Below, in pieces: positions 1 to 7,718 of a stretch of DNA of 47,272 nucleotides. The DNA is from Anaerostipes sp. Its GTDB lineage: Bacteria; Bacillota; Clostridia; Lachnospirales; Lachnospiraceae. Positions within the stretch are counted from its first letter, which is position 1. Every line of letters starts with the position of its first letter. The position numbers and the translations under genes are program-made. The notes beneath the pieces were generated by a model. It was not told where the DNA came from and ran no database searches. It saw nothing but the letters and a program-made list of their open reading frames with translations. Location of the stretch: assembly GCA_028697725.1 (NCBI GenBank), contig JAQVEG010000018.1, positions 1 to 47,272 on the forward strand, in the 5' to 3' direction.

Positions 1-10
1 GCCATTTCAA

Positions 11-38
11 TAAAAAATCCCGCGGATTATTCCGTGGG
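11..38 (-). terminator. Rho-independent terminator after the cupin gene
   Basis: On the minus strand an 8-bp stem (arms 31-38 and 19-26, one A-C mismatch) with a 4-base loop is followed by six U residues (12-17). It lies about 25 bp beyond the TAA at 63-65. That TAA is in the +1 frame relative to the cupin start, which supports it as the native stop. Confidence 0.6.
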
Positions 39-62
39 TGCTATACCAAAAAGTGCTGGATT

Positions 63-345
63 TTATTTGCCAGAAACTGCTGGAAAATAATTTCCATTTT
101 TTGTCGGAAAGTACTTGCCGTTTACATAAGGTTCCTGATTCATACTCATGAATCTCTTCATCGTCAAGTCCAATTGATAATTTACCTCTTACCACAGTCA
201 TGTATACATTAGAATTGGAAAAATGTTCAGGTAATCCTTCCTCTTTGTTAAATATCATATGAATATAGTGAATATTATCATCCTGTACTACTTTCTCTAC
301 AACCTTTTCATTTCCTTTTGATAATAGAAATATTTGTTCTATCAT
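63..345 (-). pseudogene. Cupin-domain protein, frameshifted or internally deleted
   Basis: The N-terminal 70 residues read as a small single-domain cupin (HYIHMIF, GLPEHFSNSNVYMTVVRG, LDDEEIHEYESGT), a beta-barrel fold that often binds a metal or small ligand. After ESGT the starting frame becomes lysine- and phenylalanine-rich and runs through the downstream terminator hairpin, so it cannot be the natural C-terminus. In the +1 frame the DNA encodes a sensible tail (EPYVNGKYFPTKNGNYFPAV) with a stop at 63-65, just ahead of the terminator. The second half of the barrel is missing, so an out-of-frame deletion near 130-150 is likely. The ribosome site is GGGAGG before the ATG at 345, and the gene has its own promoter. 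It follows the 4Fe-4S and permease genes on the same strand. Its function is unknown. Confidence 0.6.
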
Positions 346-384
346 GTAATTCCTCCCGACTTTACAATTTTAACTATTTATTAC

Positions 385-412
385 ATTATAACATATTTGT
401 CAGCTAATTCAA
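385..412 (-). promoter_or_regulatory. Promoter of the cupin gene
   Basis: Minus-strand -35 TTGAAT (407-412), 16-bp spacer and extended -10 TGTTATAAT (hexamer at 385-390). It lies in the 105-bp gap between the polyferredoxin stop and the cupin start. No copy of the GTTAC-N4-GTAAC palindrome seen at 2364 is present here. Confidence 0.6.
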
Positions 413-450
413 ACAATTTTCTTCTATAGTTCGATTTTTTCTTGTATTTC

Positions 451-1080
451 TTATAGTCTTAATTTATCATATTGAATCGCTTCTTTAGGACATACCTGAC
501 TGCAATTAGTACACTGCAAACACAAAGCCGTGTCAATCTTTGCCTTTTTTTCATTATTTACTTTTATCGCCTCTGTTGGACATACGCCTACACAAAGTTT
601 GCATCCAACACATTTATTACTATTTACATTCTTGGAATATCTTGAAAATCTACCAAATGTTTTTTGCAGAATTCCAAAAGGACATAGTAAATTATGAAAC
701 ACATGTGGCTTGTATCTTAAAGTCACAAAGATGGAAAGAAAAAGCCAAATAAGTAAAATAGGTAAGTTAATCTGCCAAAACTTTTTCATAGAAATCATCA
801 ATACAATGCTTAAAGTTAATGTAATCCACGGAATTTTCCCAGACTGCAACCACCTAGGTATCTTATTTGTTTGAATTTTCAACTTTTTTGAAATCCATTC
901 AACTCCTATCATGACGGTATTCATAGGACAGGCATATCCACAATATAATCTTCCAAAAAACATCGCTACTAAAAGACTTATGGCAAACACTCCCAACCAT
1001 AACATCATTTTTCCATTTGCAATTAATATTAAGAATCCAATCAAAAATATTCCACGAATTATTGCTCCTACATACTTCAT
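451..1080 (-). CDS. 4Fe-4S polyferredoxin membrane protein, NapH/CcoG-like
   Basis: This 209-aa protein has hydrophobic segments near residues 5-40 and 85-120 and four cysteine clusters. Two are membrane-proximal (GRLYCGYACPM near 44-54, LLCPFG near 131-136). Two are classic ferredoxin motifs, CVGCKLCVGVCP near 157-168 and CLQCTNCSQVCP near 187-198. The layout is that of NapH/NosR/MauN-type membrane electron carriers, which pass electrons across or along the membrane. The start has a strong AGGAGG site. It ends the operon downstream of two permease genes, one of which carries its own ferredoxin domain. That suggests electrons feed a membrane process linked to the permease, but the substrate cannot be named. 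Confidence 0.75.
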   Translation of the reverse strand: MKYVGAIIRGIFLIGFLILIANGKMMLWLGVFAISLLVAMFFGRLYCGYACPMNTVMIGVEWISKKLKIQTNKIPRWLQSGKIPWITLTLSIVLMISMKKFWQINLPILLIWLFLSIFVTLRYKPHVFHNLLCPFGILQKTFGRFSRYSKNVNSNKCVGCKLCVGVCPTEAIKVNNEKKAKIDTALCLQCTNCSQVCPKEAIQYDKLRL

Positions 1081-1098
1081 ATCCTTTACCTCCTCTCG

Positions 1099-1827
1099 TT
1101 ATTCAGATTGCCCCACTACAATTGCTTTTGTAGGACATTTATCTGCCATTTTCACAATAACAGCGATTTGCGATTTCTCTTTTGGATCTTGCTTTACAAA
1201 AGCTTTATTATCCCTAATTTCGTAATACTCAGGTAATAATTTCACACAAACACCACAGCCAATGCAATATTCTTGTTTTATTGTGAGTATTCTTTCTTTA
1301 CTTTCCATTTCTGGTTTAGGCAGATCTCTTTTTTTTACAAATAATGCCATAAAATATCCCATAGTAAAAATCGAAATTACAGTTAGCACCCAACGTATTC
1401 CCATAAATTTAATGCCTAAAAATTTCACTTCATTTGCAAGCATAGGTATTTTTATAACAGCCCATGAGCTTAATATAATTACAATATTTGTAATGCTGGC
1501 ACCTTTTTTCAACATTAGCTTACTAATTGGGAATGCCGCATAGATAGGTCCTGCAGAAATACTTCCTAATAATAAAGAAAATAGATTTCCTTTTATTCCT
1601 GATTTTTCTCCAAAACCTTTTGTAATCATTTCTTTTGGAACTAATGCTTCTATGACAACCGTAAGCAAAAAGATTACCGGAAGCACCTGTAACATTTCAA
1701 TTAAATAGTATGTACTATTTTTCCATGATTGGATTGCTTTGTCTGGGGACGTGAAAAGTAGAATACTATAAACAACTAAAACTAAAAATATAAGTCTATT
1801 TCTTTTTAAAACACTCACTATTTTCAT
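1099..1827 (-). CDS. Permease (DUF318/YraQ-type half) fused to a C-terminal ferredoxin domain
   Basis: This 242-aa protein has about five membrane segments (residues 10-30, 40-60, 75-105, 108-130, 140-165). The GSISAGPIYAAFPIS loop is typical of the DUF318 (ArsP/YraQ) permease family. The C-terminal 70 residues hold a ferredoxin-like cluster motif, CIGCGVC near 191-197 plus a distal CPTKAI. Its ATG overlaps the stop of the upstream permease half by 4 bp (ATGA), so the two are translationally coupled and probably form one transporter. Family members export metalloid or organic thiol-reactive compounds or have unknown substrates. The ferredoxin fusion suggests redox-gated transport, which is inference. 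Confidence 0.7.
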   Translation of the reverse strand: MKIVSVLKRNRLIFLVLVVYSILLFTSPDKAIQSWKNSTYYLIEMLQVLPVIFLLTVVIEALVPKEMITKGFGEKSGIKGNLFSLLLGSISAGPIYAAFPISKLMLKKGASITNIVIILSSWAVIKIPMLANEVKFLGIKFMGIRWVLTVISIFTMGYFMALFVKKRDLPKPEMESKERILTIKQEYCIGCGVCVKLLPEYYEIRDNKAFVKQDPKEKSQIAVIVKMADKCPTKAIVVGQSE

Positions 1828-2306
1828 ATGATCACCCCCATCACAAGTGCAATAACAATAGCAAAAGCAAAACTAAACAAATTCCTTGTTACTGCAAATT
1901 TAGTCCCAAATTCTTTCTTTTCTAAGGGAAAAGTTACTACTCCCACCATCGTTAACGTTGTCAAAAATGCAACTGCAGGTACAATACTTGCTCCAGCATC
2001 GACTAATGATCCTACTAATGGAAAAGCAACGAAAGCTGGAATCAGTGTTATGCTTCCTACCGCTGCAGAAATAAATGTTGAAACGATTGTATTTGATGAT
2101 CCCAACACTGTTTTAATTGTTTCCGGAGGAATAAATGTAAGTACTAATCCGATTTAAAAAATTATTGCAACAATTTCTCCTATCATACCTCCCATCATAC
2201 TTTTTGATTTTTTCATTGCATCAAATGTTTTCTCCTTACTCTTAACAAGCGAAACTACGAACAATACAACCGCTATAACCCAAAATATAATTGTAAAAAT
2301 ATCCAT
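1824..2306 (-). pseudogene. Permease half protein interrupted by an in-frame TAA
   Basis: Translation from the ATG at 2304-2306, preceded by AAGGAGGAAT, gives MDIFTIIFWVIAVVLFVVSL and onward for 49 codons to MIGEIVAIIF. It then meets TAA at 2154-2156 and continues in the same frame as IGLVLTFIPPETIKTVLGSS to 1824. Frame is kept across the stop, so this is a single-base nonsense change, for example from TTA (Leu), not an indel. The downstream part carries a second hydrophobic half with the PAFVAFPLVGSLVDAGAS motif of DUF318 permeases. A GTG at 2106-2108 could restart translation but has no clear ribosome site. The next gene is coupled by an ATGA overlap, so the mutation may also reduce its expression. 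Sequencing error is possible. Confidence 0.75.
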
Positions 2307-2322
2307 GCCATTCCTCCTTAAC

Positions 2323-2377
2323 TTGATTTATGTTCATTATAGTAGTATACTCATCAAAAAAGCGTTACCTTAGTAAC
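2323..2377. promoter_or_regulatory. Divergent promoters with a Crp/Fnr-type palindrome
   Basis: Leftward promoter: -10 TATAAT at 2336-2341 (minus strand), predicted start near 2329, poor -35. Rightward promoter: TTGATT (2323-2328), 17-bp spacer, TATACT (2346-2351), predicted start near 2358. The perfect palindrome GTTAC-CTTA-GTAAC at 2364-2377 is centred at 2370.5, which is -41.5 for the leftward start and +7 to +20 for the rightward one. Those are the textbook positions for class II activation by a Crp/Fnr protein and for roadblock autorepression. The regulator encoded next door (2394-3044) is the obvious ligand. Confidence 0.65.
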
Positions 2378-2393
2378 ACTCTGCGGAGGATAT

Positions 2394-3044
2394 ATGAATC
2401 AATTCGAAAAACTAATTGAAAGTAATACAATATTAAGTTCCCTTCCTTCTGAAATAATAAAATCTCATATTCAAAACAGAACATTTAAAGTTATTAGTTT
2501 TCAGAAGAACAGTATTGTACATTTTGTAGGTGATAAATGTAACCAACTAGAAATTATTCTAAAGGGAACGGTCGTTGTTGAACGTATTGATGAATCTGGA
2601 GATTTACTTACAATTGCTGAATTCTATCAAGATGATATCCTGGGTGGAAATCTGTTGTTTTCAAATAGTCCTTACTATCCTATGACTACAACTACAAGAG
2701 AAGAAAGTATCATTTTAGTAATCGAGAAGAATTTACTATTTGATTTGCTATCTGAGTTCCCCACTTTTTTAAAAGTTTATCTTGAATTTGTTTCAGATCA
2801 TACCTTTATTCTAGGTGATAAAATTAAACATTATGTGAATAAAACCATTCGCGAGTGTATTTTAAATTATTTAGCACATGAGAGTAAACTTCAAAATTCT
2901 AATCAAATTCAATTAGGCATAACCAAAAAAGAACTTGCTGACAGAATAGGAGTTCAAAGAACTTCTCTTTCTCGTGAGCTTTCAAAAATGCGTGATGAAG
3001 GCATTATAGATTATGACAGGAATTCAATTAAACTTATCAAATAA
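2394..3044 (+). CDS. Crp/Fnr family transcription regulator
   Basis: This 216-aa protein has the full Crp/Fnr layout. The N-terminal cyclic-nucleotide-binding-like beta-barrel covers about residues 10-125 (KNSIVHFVGD, LEIILKGTVVVER, LGGNLLFS). The dimer helix is near 125-150, and the winged helix C-terminal has LGITKKELADRIGVQRTSLS followed by RELSKM as the recognition helix. Only two cysteines are seen, too few and badly placed for an FNR 4Fe-4S cluster, so the sensed signal is unknown. The start has CGGAGGA 6 bp upstream. It is divergent from the permease/ferredoxin operon, with a palindromic site between the two. Likely role: activator of that operon and repressor of itself, inferred from site geometry. 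Confidence 0.88.
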   Translation: MNQFEKLIESNTILSSLPSEIIKSHIQNRTFKVISFQKNSIVHFVGDKCNQLEIILKGTVVVERIDESGDLLTIAEFYQDDILGGNLLFSNSPYYPMTTTTREESIILVIEKNLLFDLLSEFPTFLKVYLEFVSDHTFILGDKIKHYVNKTIRECILNYLAHESKLQNSNQIQLGITKKELADRIGVQRTSLSRELSKMRDEGIIDYDRNSIKLIK

Positions 3045-3089
3045 GCTAAGATAATAGGGCTGTGCTATTTCAGTCCTTTTGACTTATGC

Positions 3090-5014
3090 TCAATAATTTT
3101 TATTCGCCTTAAATATATCAAGAAATTCCTTAATGTTATACTGATATTTTGAATTTCCCATACCATAATTATTCACATAGTGCTTCACTTGCTCAATATC
3201 TTCCTTCGAAAATTCCCATATTTGCACTGTATGTGACCAATTACCATCTTCGCCTTTTACATTGTACATAGCTGCTTCCAGCGTATCTTTGTAAGTCACC
3301 TCACTTTTCCACTTAGAAGTCGATTCTAATCCACCATTTTCATAAGACTTCAAATAATAACTTGAATCGATATACCTTGCATATTGTTTCTTCCCATCAA
3401 AGTCCATCGGGCCTTCTACGGTTGCATCTGTATCAACTATTGTAACTTTAACCTGCTTCTCTGTCGTATTATTTCTGCTATCCGTCGTGGTATAGGTTGT
3501 TACCAATTCTCCTGAACTTGTGAAGCTTGAGAACATAGTCGACGAATAGTTCTTGACCCTGATCTGCGTTGTCCCCTCCTCCCTGTCCACCGATTTTACT
3601 GTTCGAAGTAGCTCAGTCTCAGTAATAATACCGGTTTTTGCTTCATATAAGGTAAAATAACGGTCACTGCTTGTCAGATCCGGTGCATAATCCCAAATAG
3701 CATAAAAATCAAAGGTGTATCCATCTACACTTGTCAGATTTCGAATCTGCTGTCTTTCAGAATAACTTGCAGAATAAGCATTGGCATCCGTATTCCACCC
3801 AAGGTAAGTACAAGGATGTGCTGGTGGTGTAAAACTCATTACTGGTAAAGTATATGTTTGGTCATACTTGCAAGTCATCATTGTCATTGCCCCGCTTCCA
3901 CCGTTTGGATAAAATACAATATAATACGTATTTGCTTCCGCATTTGCAGTTAATACTACATTTCCTCCCACAGTAAAGGAATACCTTTTACTAATGGAAG
4001 TATAAGTGCCACTCCAGTTTTTCCACGTATAACCTGTTTTCACAGCGGCATCCACTGTAGATGTTGCACCGTAATAGTAACTGCCTCCACCAGACACACT
4101 TTCAATTCCAGTACCTGCACTTACACTGACTGTATACTTCTTTCTCGAAATATAGATATAATGGTTCTTTGCTTCTGTCACTGTATACTCACTGATTGAA
4201 CTTGCATTATAACAATCATTTCCTCCGTATGACCATTCAAAACTAGAACCATAATACAGATTCTGACTTTTTGCCAGTCCCCAATCACCACTATAATTTC
4301 CATTGGCATCCTGATATTTCACATACACATTCTGCACATATTGCTTTCTAGTAACAGAAACATAGGCCGTTTTATCTTGCTTCGCTGTATAAGAAATACT
4401 GGCAGCATTATAGCAGGCATCTGCATTTCTTGACCATGAAACGGTCTCTCCATATACATAATCCTTGTTTATTACTACACTATATCCTCCATAATCACCA
4501 TCGACATTCTGATTTCTTACATATACAACCTGCCTGGATTTTAATTCTGTCACATAATTAATAGTCTTATTAAAATAACTGTGCAGGGAGCTTGGATTGC
4601 TCCACGGTGCAGCATTCGCTATACCGTTATAATCTGTATAGACACTTCCCCAAAAGTTTCCGTAATCATCCATAGAACCACTATTCCTACGATTTCCATA
4701 TCGATCAATTTTGACAGTAATCATGCAACTGTCTACAATCAAATATCCACCGTTAATAATAAATTCGTTATAAGCAGTCCTATTTGTCTGCGCCAATTTT
4801 GATTTCACATAACTAAGATTAATCCTGCATAAATCATAAATATATCCATTGGAATACACTTCATTTACTGTTTCTACCGTATACCCAGACAAATTAAAGT
4901 AAATATATGTGGATTGTGAACTTGTATTTACCCTCATACAATAACCAATAGTACTCCAATGTGTTGTACTAACATTTACCGTTGCTGCCTTTCCCCTTGT
5001 CGCATAATAAAAGT
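3090..5014 (-). pseudogene. Secreted or surface repeat protein, 5' end removed by ISL3
   Basis: The gene body encodes about 641 residues up to the IS boundary at 5014. There is no signal peptide, and the only ATG (5088-5090) lies inside the IS, so the natural N-terminus is lost. From the N side it has a Tyr/Ser/Asn-rich region, two tandem repeats of about 65 residues (about 187-252 and 253-320, each with QNV-DG/NG-YSGD, YYG, CYNA and a closing YxSxxRKxY), a divergent InlB B-repeat (about 325-385, GYTWKNWSG), a Listeria-Bacteroides repeat (about 389-465, YLGWNTDANA) and a unique C-terminal region ending KANKNY. No LPXTG or anchor is present. It resembles secreted adhesin or mucin-binding-type proteins. 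Probably not expressed, unless from an IS-borne promoter. Confidence 0.7.
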
Positions 5015-5040
5015 GGTTCTTCCGCATATCTTCGTATGAA
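5015..5040 (+). repeat. ISL3 left terminal inverted repeat
   Basis: Imperfect inverted partner of 6751-6775. It lies at the end of the transposase coding strand (3' side) and marks the truncation point of the surface-protein gene. Confidence 0.85.
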
Positions 5041-5041
5041 T

Positions 5042-6689
5042 CTAAGTAGGCTCGTACATAAGTTTTGCGGCTAAAAGCTTTTGACTGCATCGCCCATACA
5101 TTGTGCGTTTTACCATTTTCACTTTACTATTGGTACCTTCCACAAATCCATTGCTTAAGGGACTTGCAACCGCATTTTCGACAGCTGAAATATCCTTTTC
5201 CAAACCATTGGCAAATGAAGCTATTTCTTTTAACATTGATTTTTTATATCGTTCTATAAAAAGATATAGCAAAGACATATTTTTTACAGTGAATATTTCA
5301 CGGAATTCCAGAATACATTTTTCCAATTCAGGAAGTGGATTGTATTTATTCCAAAGAAACTCATGGTGACTTGGGGTAAGTTCTCCATTCATCCATAGAT
5401 AATTAAAGATTCCTTTGCGCGTGATATATTCAGCTCTGACTTTTTCCGAAGCAGCGTATCCACCATTGGAAGATACATATTTCGTAACTTCTAATTGATA
5501 CTGTTTTGCCACTGAAAAGACATATAGGCGAATATTCCCAAGACCGCATGATACACCAAGGTCTTTTACCCGTTTGGCGGTATCAGTTTGAGTCATTCCA
5601 TCAGAAATACATTTGATTATGAAATCTTTGTATTGATCCAAGAAGCTCCTTTTGTTTGAACGGCATAATACTTCTGGATCCCCATAAAGATATTTCTTGA
5701 TGGTGGCTTTATTCAGATTGAATTTCCTACAAATTTCCGATTTATTTTTACACACCTTTGCCATTTTCTGAATCTGGTAGATGAGTTTTAAACGTTTCTT
5801 CTCTGCATCCGTTAGGTTATCCACAATGGATACGATTTTTTTTACAAGGCTCATTATCTTCAGTTGCTTTATCTGAGTGAGAATTGCTAGACGTTTCATC
5901 CATGATTGCAGTGGTTGCAGGAATTTCTCTGCCCAGTATTTTATTGACAGCATCCATCAGATTCTTATGCAGATGGAAACGGTCTGCAATCTGCATACAG
6001 TCGGGAAGGATTTCCTCAACAGCCTTTGCATATGCACTAGCTCGATCACGAGTTACAGTTTTTACTTGTTTGTTATTTTCCAGCCATTCTTTTAATGTGG
6101 TACCATCACGGCCATCCAGAATTGCAACCGTTTTATGGGTTTCTGCATCTACAATTATTGTACCGTATGTATGACGTTTCTTAAAAGCAAAATCATCAAC
6201 ACCAATAGCTGAACCACATTTGGTAGTCGGGTGACGATCGTATCGTTTAATTAGTGTTCGTATAACGGTATCCCCACTGATTTTAACACTCATTGACTGA
6301 AGAATTCTTGCACAGCTTTCACAACTGGTTTCAAGAGCCAGGGTGCAGACTAAATCTACCAGGCGATTAGTCATGTAACAGTAATCGTTCAAAAAGTCAC
6401 TACAAGATTCTGTAAAGCTTACAGAATTACAATCAGGGTTATTGCATTTGAATTCATAAAGGGTAAGATCCAATACAACTCGTTTTCCCAGTATTGGGAG
6501 GTCTTGAACTTTTTTATGATGCGTTGCATATAGTTCTCCCGATACCGAATTACAGGAAGGACATTTGCATTCCTTTGTTTTGGATTTGATATGAATTGTA
6601 ATAACACTGTCATCTTGCTCTATGGACATAATATTTAAATTTTCCGGATAAAATGACTGTAAACTAATAGAATTGGCAATACTCTGCAT
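5042..6689 (-). pseudogene. ISL3 family transposase, frameshifted at an A8 tract
   Basis: The start chosen is the ATG at 6687-6689 (MQSIANSISLQSF) with GAGGTGATC upstream. The first part holds the zinc-binding N-domain (CKCPSCN, FKCNNPDC), the first catalytic aspartate region (AIGVDDFAFKKRHTYG) and the second (TRDRASAYAKAV, IADRFHLHKNL). It stops soon after EPCKK. The second part, in the +1 frame from KIVSIVDNL, holds the helix-turn-helix-like linker (KSEICRKFNLNKATIKKYL) and the catalytic Glu motif NGFVEGTNSKVKMVKR, ending at 5042. The break is at a run of eight A (plus-strand T at 5835-5842). Loss of one A restores one 540-550-residue protein, the expected ISL3 size. It could be a mutation, a sequencing error or slippage-dependent expression. 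Confidence 0.85.
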
Positions 6690-6750
6690 TTGGATCACCT
6701 CACGGATATTTGCTATTAGTATAACACAATCTACAGTTATATGCATACGT

Positions 6751-6775
6751 TTATACGAAAATGTGCGGAAGAACC
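6751..6775 (-). repeat. ISL3 right terminal inverted repeat
   Basis: Reads GGTTCTTCCGCACATTTTCG on the minus strand, upstream of the transposase start. It ends 26 bp from the stop codon of the PLD-family gene. Confidence 0.85.
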
Positions 6776-6801
6776 AATTTTCTTTAACAAATTAAATGCG
6801 T

Positions 6802-7704
6802 CTACGCCTTCACCAATTGTACTCTTTGAGAATAATTGGGTTTATCAATCATAACTTCTTCCATACCAAGTCCTTCTACATAAGTCAGAAGATTTGATAA
6901 TAACACCTTCACATCTCGTCTATATGGTTTAGGATCATTAATTAAAGCATTATGTAGTTTTTCAGTCAATCCCCCAAAATATAAACACCCACCGTTTTTT
7001 TCTAGTGTTCCTAATAACCACATGTACACCGTACTCCATCTAAAAGCATCTTTGATTTGCTCGATTTCCTTCGAACTATTCATATCTAAAAATTCAATAT
7101 ACTCATTCCTGTTTTCAAATGATGATTCCGGTAATTCATGAGAAAAGAGTGTTTCCACTTTGGGAGTGAACATATTTATGACTGATTTGTCCCAGGATGG
7201 ACTAGATTGACAACTATTTTTATCTATCCTATTATATTGTTCTTTCAATTTTTCAAACATTGAATTATCGACTAGTATTGCATCTCTGAATAACCTATTA
7301 ATCTTATCAAGATCCGTCTTGTCTATATCCACCAACGTTCCCATCTCCATGTTTCCATGTCCATTTATATTAAGACCATTATTGGTAGCGTTAGCGCTAC
7401 CAATAAATCCTCTTTTGTTGTCGACAATATAAGTTTTTGCATGCAAATCAAAACGAATATATACTTTCCACATGTTACTCATACAATATTCTAAAATCGA
7501 AAAATCTGTGCTACCTTTTATCAGATCATCCAAACGAAAGCGAATCATAATTCTTTTTTCTGAGACATCTTTATTTATGCATTCATCTAGTTTCTCAATA
7601 GATTTTTCTTTGCAATATGCAGAGATAATTTGAACAGATTCATTTGCATTTCTTAGTTCATGCGTTACTGCTGCTAGTATCTCATTTGTTAATAGAATTG
7701 GCAT
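6802..7704 (-). CDS. Phospholipase D-family nuclease-like protein
   Basis: About 300 aa from the ATG at 7702-7704 (MPILLTNEIL). This start lies 14 bp after the upstream stop with AGAGGTAGG before it, and is preferred to the in-frame ATG at 7771 that overlaps the GHKL gene. A single HxK motif is visible (FDLHAKTYIVDNKRGFIGSA, then NAT and GHGNMEMG), which is the PLD/DrmC-type nuclease or phosphodiesterase signature. Such proteins act as dimers to build one active site and are common DNA-cutting effectors in restriction systems, for example DISARM DrmC. The C-terminal half (residues 150-300) is unique. It is the last gene of the defence operon and ends 27 bp from the ISL3 right end, with its stop apparently intact. 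Inferred role: nuclease of the restriction half. Confidence 0.75.
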   Translation of the reverse strand: MPILLTNEILAAVTHELRNANESVQIISAYCKEKSIEKLDECINKDVSEKRIMIRFRLDDLIKGSTDFSILEYCMSNMWKVYIRFDLHAKTYIVDNKRGFIGSANATNNGLNINGHGNMEMGTLVDIDKTDLDKINRLFRDAILVDNSMFEKLKEQYNRIDKNSCQSSPSWDKSVINMFTPKVETLFSHELPESSFENRNEYIEFLDMNSSKEIEQIKDAFRWSTVYMWLLGTLEKNGGCLYFGGLTEKLHNALINDPKPYRRDVKVLLSNLLTYVEGLGMEEVMIDKPNYSQRVQLVKA

Positions 7705-7718
7705 TTTCCTACCTCTAC

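Larger units (their letters stand above)
5015..6775 (-). mobile_element. ISL3 family insertion sequence, 1761 bp
   Basis: Terminal inverted repeats are visible: 5015-5040 begins GGTTCTTCCGCATATC, and the reverse complement of 6751-6775 begins GGTTCTTCCGCACATT. They match at 22 of 25 positions and start with GG as ISL3 ends do. The single transposase lies between them. The flanks (5007-5014 and 6776-6783) do not match as an 8-bp target duplication. With the left flank inside a surface-protein gene and the right flank beside a defence gene, an adjacent deletion or recombination between copies after insertion is likely. Confidence 0.88.

Noticed and set aside
5042-5090. ATG at 5090 as the true start of the surface-repeat protein
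   Set aside because: It lies within the ISL3 right-hand coding end and gives no signal peptide; the first 25 residues are encoded by IS DNA.
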